From an uncultured Mycoplasmatota bacterium (GTDB taxonomy: Bacteria > Bacillota_I > Bacilli_A > RF39 > UBA660), in the NCBI GenBank assembly GCA_948437815.1, contig CAOJKG010000058.1, positions 1-5,555 on the forward strand: a stretch of DNA of 5,555 bases, read 5' to 3'. A program made the position numbers and the translations under genes. The notes below the pieces were generated by a model. It did not search any database and was not told the origin of the DNA. It worked only from the letters and a program-made list of their open reading frames with translations. This document shows, one piece after another, positions 4,552 to 5,555 of the stretch (positions within the stretch are counted from its first letter, which is position 1; each line of letters begins with the position of its first letter).

Positions 4552-5263
4552 TACTATGATTTTCTCCTATCCTTTTTCTTCTTAATAATTTTTTATCATC
4601 TAATATAGGGTTACTTATAGCAACTTCTATTCTAGCTTTTAAGATATCAGATAACTGTTGATATGCTTCATCTTCAGTCTTAAACTCATCAGTCTCTACT
4701 CCAAAAGTTCTCTCATGAATTTTAATATTCTGGCTTTTCATATTTTGTACAGTAACTAAATCTAGATGAAATCCATTTAAAAATTCATATTCATACTCAT
4801 CATCTTTATATTTGCTTACTGAAGATTTAATTACTTCTTGATACTTAGTAGATTCAGGATTTTCAATCATACTATTATACTTAATCTTAACCCCATCTAA
4901 TAAATTATATAAATCAAAAAAGTCTATTTTAAATACTTGTTCTCCTAATTCAAAAACAACAAAATTTATATTCGCATCTACATCAAACATTCTACTTATT
5001 TTTATATTAGGATTCTTCTTGTTATGTAATGTTCCATCTATTTCTCTATGAATAAAAGAATACATTTCTTCTTTAGAGTAAATAACTACTAACCTACTAT
5101 CATATTTTTTATTTTTATAAGTAACCATGTTAGGAGTAATATTTAATAACTTTTTCATAAATTTATCAAATAGTTTAGTAAATCCAGTTAATTCTCTAGC
5201 TACTACATAATCATCTGATTCTATTGCTAAATTTATCTGATATTGTGAAGGATTCTTAATCAT
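4541..5263 (-). CDS. Orphan 240-aa cytoplasmic protein
   Basis: The ATG at 5261-5263 overlaps the stop of the previous gene as ATGATTAA and has an AGAGG site about 7 nt upstream. The first 50 residues look helical (YVVARELTGFTKLFDKFMKKLL). The middle, about 55-130, alternates strands and helices (SRLVVIYSKEEMYSFIHREIDG, INFVVFELGEQVFKIDFFDLYNLLDGV). The region 150-175 is very acidic and aromatic (KYKDDEYEYEFLNGFHLDLV). A last predicted helix at about 196-215 (EDEAYQQLSDILKARIEVA) is followed by a basic tail containing KKLLRRKR. There are no cysteines, no signal peptide and no TM segment. I do not recognise the family and see no catalytic motif. Its overlaps with both neighbours indicate translational coupling within the operon. 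A structural or accessory phage protein is one possibility, but that is context only. Confidence 0.88.
   Translation of the reverse strand: MIKNPSQYQINLAIESDDYVVARELTGFTKLFDKFMKKLLNITPNMVTYKNKKYDSRLVVIYSKEEMYSFIHREIDGTLHNKKNPNIKISRMFDVDANINFVVFELGEQVFKIDFFDLYNLLDGVKIKYNSMIENPESTKYQEVIKSSVSKYKDDEYEYEFLNGFHLDLVTVQNMKSQNIKIHERTFGVETDEFKTEDEAYQQLSDILKARIEVAISNPILDDKKLLRRKRIGENHSIEV
4564..4568 (-). promoter_or_regulatory. Ribosome site with unusual spacing to a TTG or ATA start
   Basis: AGGAG within the end of the 240-aa gene is the only visible ribosome site for the following 97-aa gene. It is 12 nt from the TTG and 6 nt from an in-frame ATA. Either the spacing or the start codon is unusual, which suggests low or coupled translation. 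Confidence 0.5.
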
Positions 5264-5555
5264 TTTTATTCCTCTTTTCTCTAATTTTAGCCAACTCTTT
5301 TATAGGAGTAAATAATTCTTTCAATTTTTTAGTTTTACATTTATTACAAATTCTATGACTTTGATACATAGAATTATCTTTATTTGTCAAATTAGTTCCA
5401 CATCTAAAGCATATTTTTTCTTTAGGTAAATCCTTTTTATCTATAAATTTAAAAATAATATTCTTTCTCTTAAATTCTTCTATCTTATCTAAATAGATTT
5501 TTTCTTTTATATCATCTGATTCATCTATTACTTCTTTTTCTTTTTCTTTATTCGA
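5256..5555 (-). CDS. C-terminal 99 residues of a zinc-finger-like protein (5' end outside window)
   Basis: The frame is open from the right edge to a TAA at 5256-5258, and its start lies outside the window. The visible 99 residues begin with a very charged Lys/Glu segment (about 1-33), then contain CFRC at fragment positions 49-52 and CNKC at 70-73, with 17 residues between the knuckles. This is a Cys4 pattern that would bind one zinc. The chain ends in a basic helix-like tail (KTKKLKELFTPIKELAKIREKRNKND). A zinc knuckle flanked by Lys-rich helices suits nucleic-acid binding, but no specific family is recognised. The stop overlaps the next start by 8 bp (ATGATTAA), so the two genes are coupled. 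It is the third gene in the window with paired CxxC motifs. Confidence 0.85.
   Translation of the reverse strand, partial: SNKEKEKEVIDESDDIKEKIYLDKIEEFKRKNIIFKFIDKKDLPKEKICFRCGTNLTNKDNSMYQSHRICNKCKTKKLKELFTPIKELAKIREKRNKND

Noticed and set aside
1..5555. Alternative genetic code (TGA as Trp, as in Mycoplasma or some phages)
   Set aside because: TGG encodes Trp throughout, TAA and TAG end most genes, and TGA at 3074-3076 is a sensible stop embedded in the next gene's ribosome site.
1..5555. tRNA, rRNA or insertion-sequence features
   Set aside because: No cloverleaf-like G/C-richer segment, transposase motif or terminal inverted repeats were seen, and almost all of the window is accounted for by coding sequence.

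Overview
The window is very AT-rich (about a quarter G+C in the lines I counted by eye) and compactly coded. Every credible gene lies on the minus strand. Codons are mostly A/T-ended (ATA Ile, AGA Arg, TTA Leu), Shine-Dalgarno sites of the GGAGG/GGTGAT type are clear, TGG encodes Trp, and TGA is used as a stop at least once (3074-3076). This fits a low-GC Firmicute, most likely a Clostridia-like host. Tightly packed small orphan genes in one direction, plus one peptidoglycan-cleaving protein, suggest a bacteriophage, phage-plasmid or other mobile element. That attribution is inference; no terminase, capsid, integrase or replication gene is visible.

Read in the direction of transcription (right to left), the first block runs from the right edge to 1877. 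It holds a C-terminal fragment of a zinc-finger-like protein (5256-5555), an orphan 240-aa protein (4541-5263), a small orphan with a non-ATG start (4258-4551), a helical 241-aa protein (3531-4256), a 151-aa protein with a Cys4 zinc-ribbon-like motif (3074-3529), a small phage-type orphan that probably starts at TTG (2634-3068), and a membrane protein with one TM segment at each end (1877-2641). Junctions are either 1-nt gaps or short overlaps, including two ATGATTAR stop-start overlaps, so this looks like one translationally coupled operon. It ends at a hairpin terminator at 1811-1852.

The only sizeable intergenic stretch, 1688-1876, carries that terminator, two 10-bp palindromes in tandem, a good sigmaA-type promoter (TTTACA-N17-TATATT, minus strand) and several inverted repeats on the promoter and 5' leader that could be operators. 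It drives a second block: a membrane-anchored, coiled-coil, lytic-transglycosylase-like protein (791-1687), a small helical orphan (580-789), a tiny double zinc-ribbon-like protein made of an exact 87-bp tandem duplication (362-577), and the N-terminal part of another orphan that runs off the left edge (1-343).

Only the transglycosylase-like domain gives a biochemical role with fair confidence: cleavage of the glycan backbone of peptidoglycan outside the membrane. The membrane protein just upstream could be an envelope partner. The rest are described from visible motifs only. The points most worth a second look are the exact zinc-ribbon duplication, the regulatory architecture at 1706-1807, the unresolved topology of the transglycosylase protein, and the non-ATG starts.
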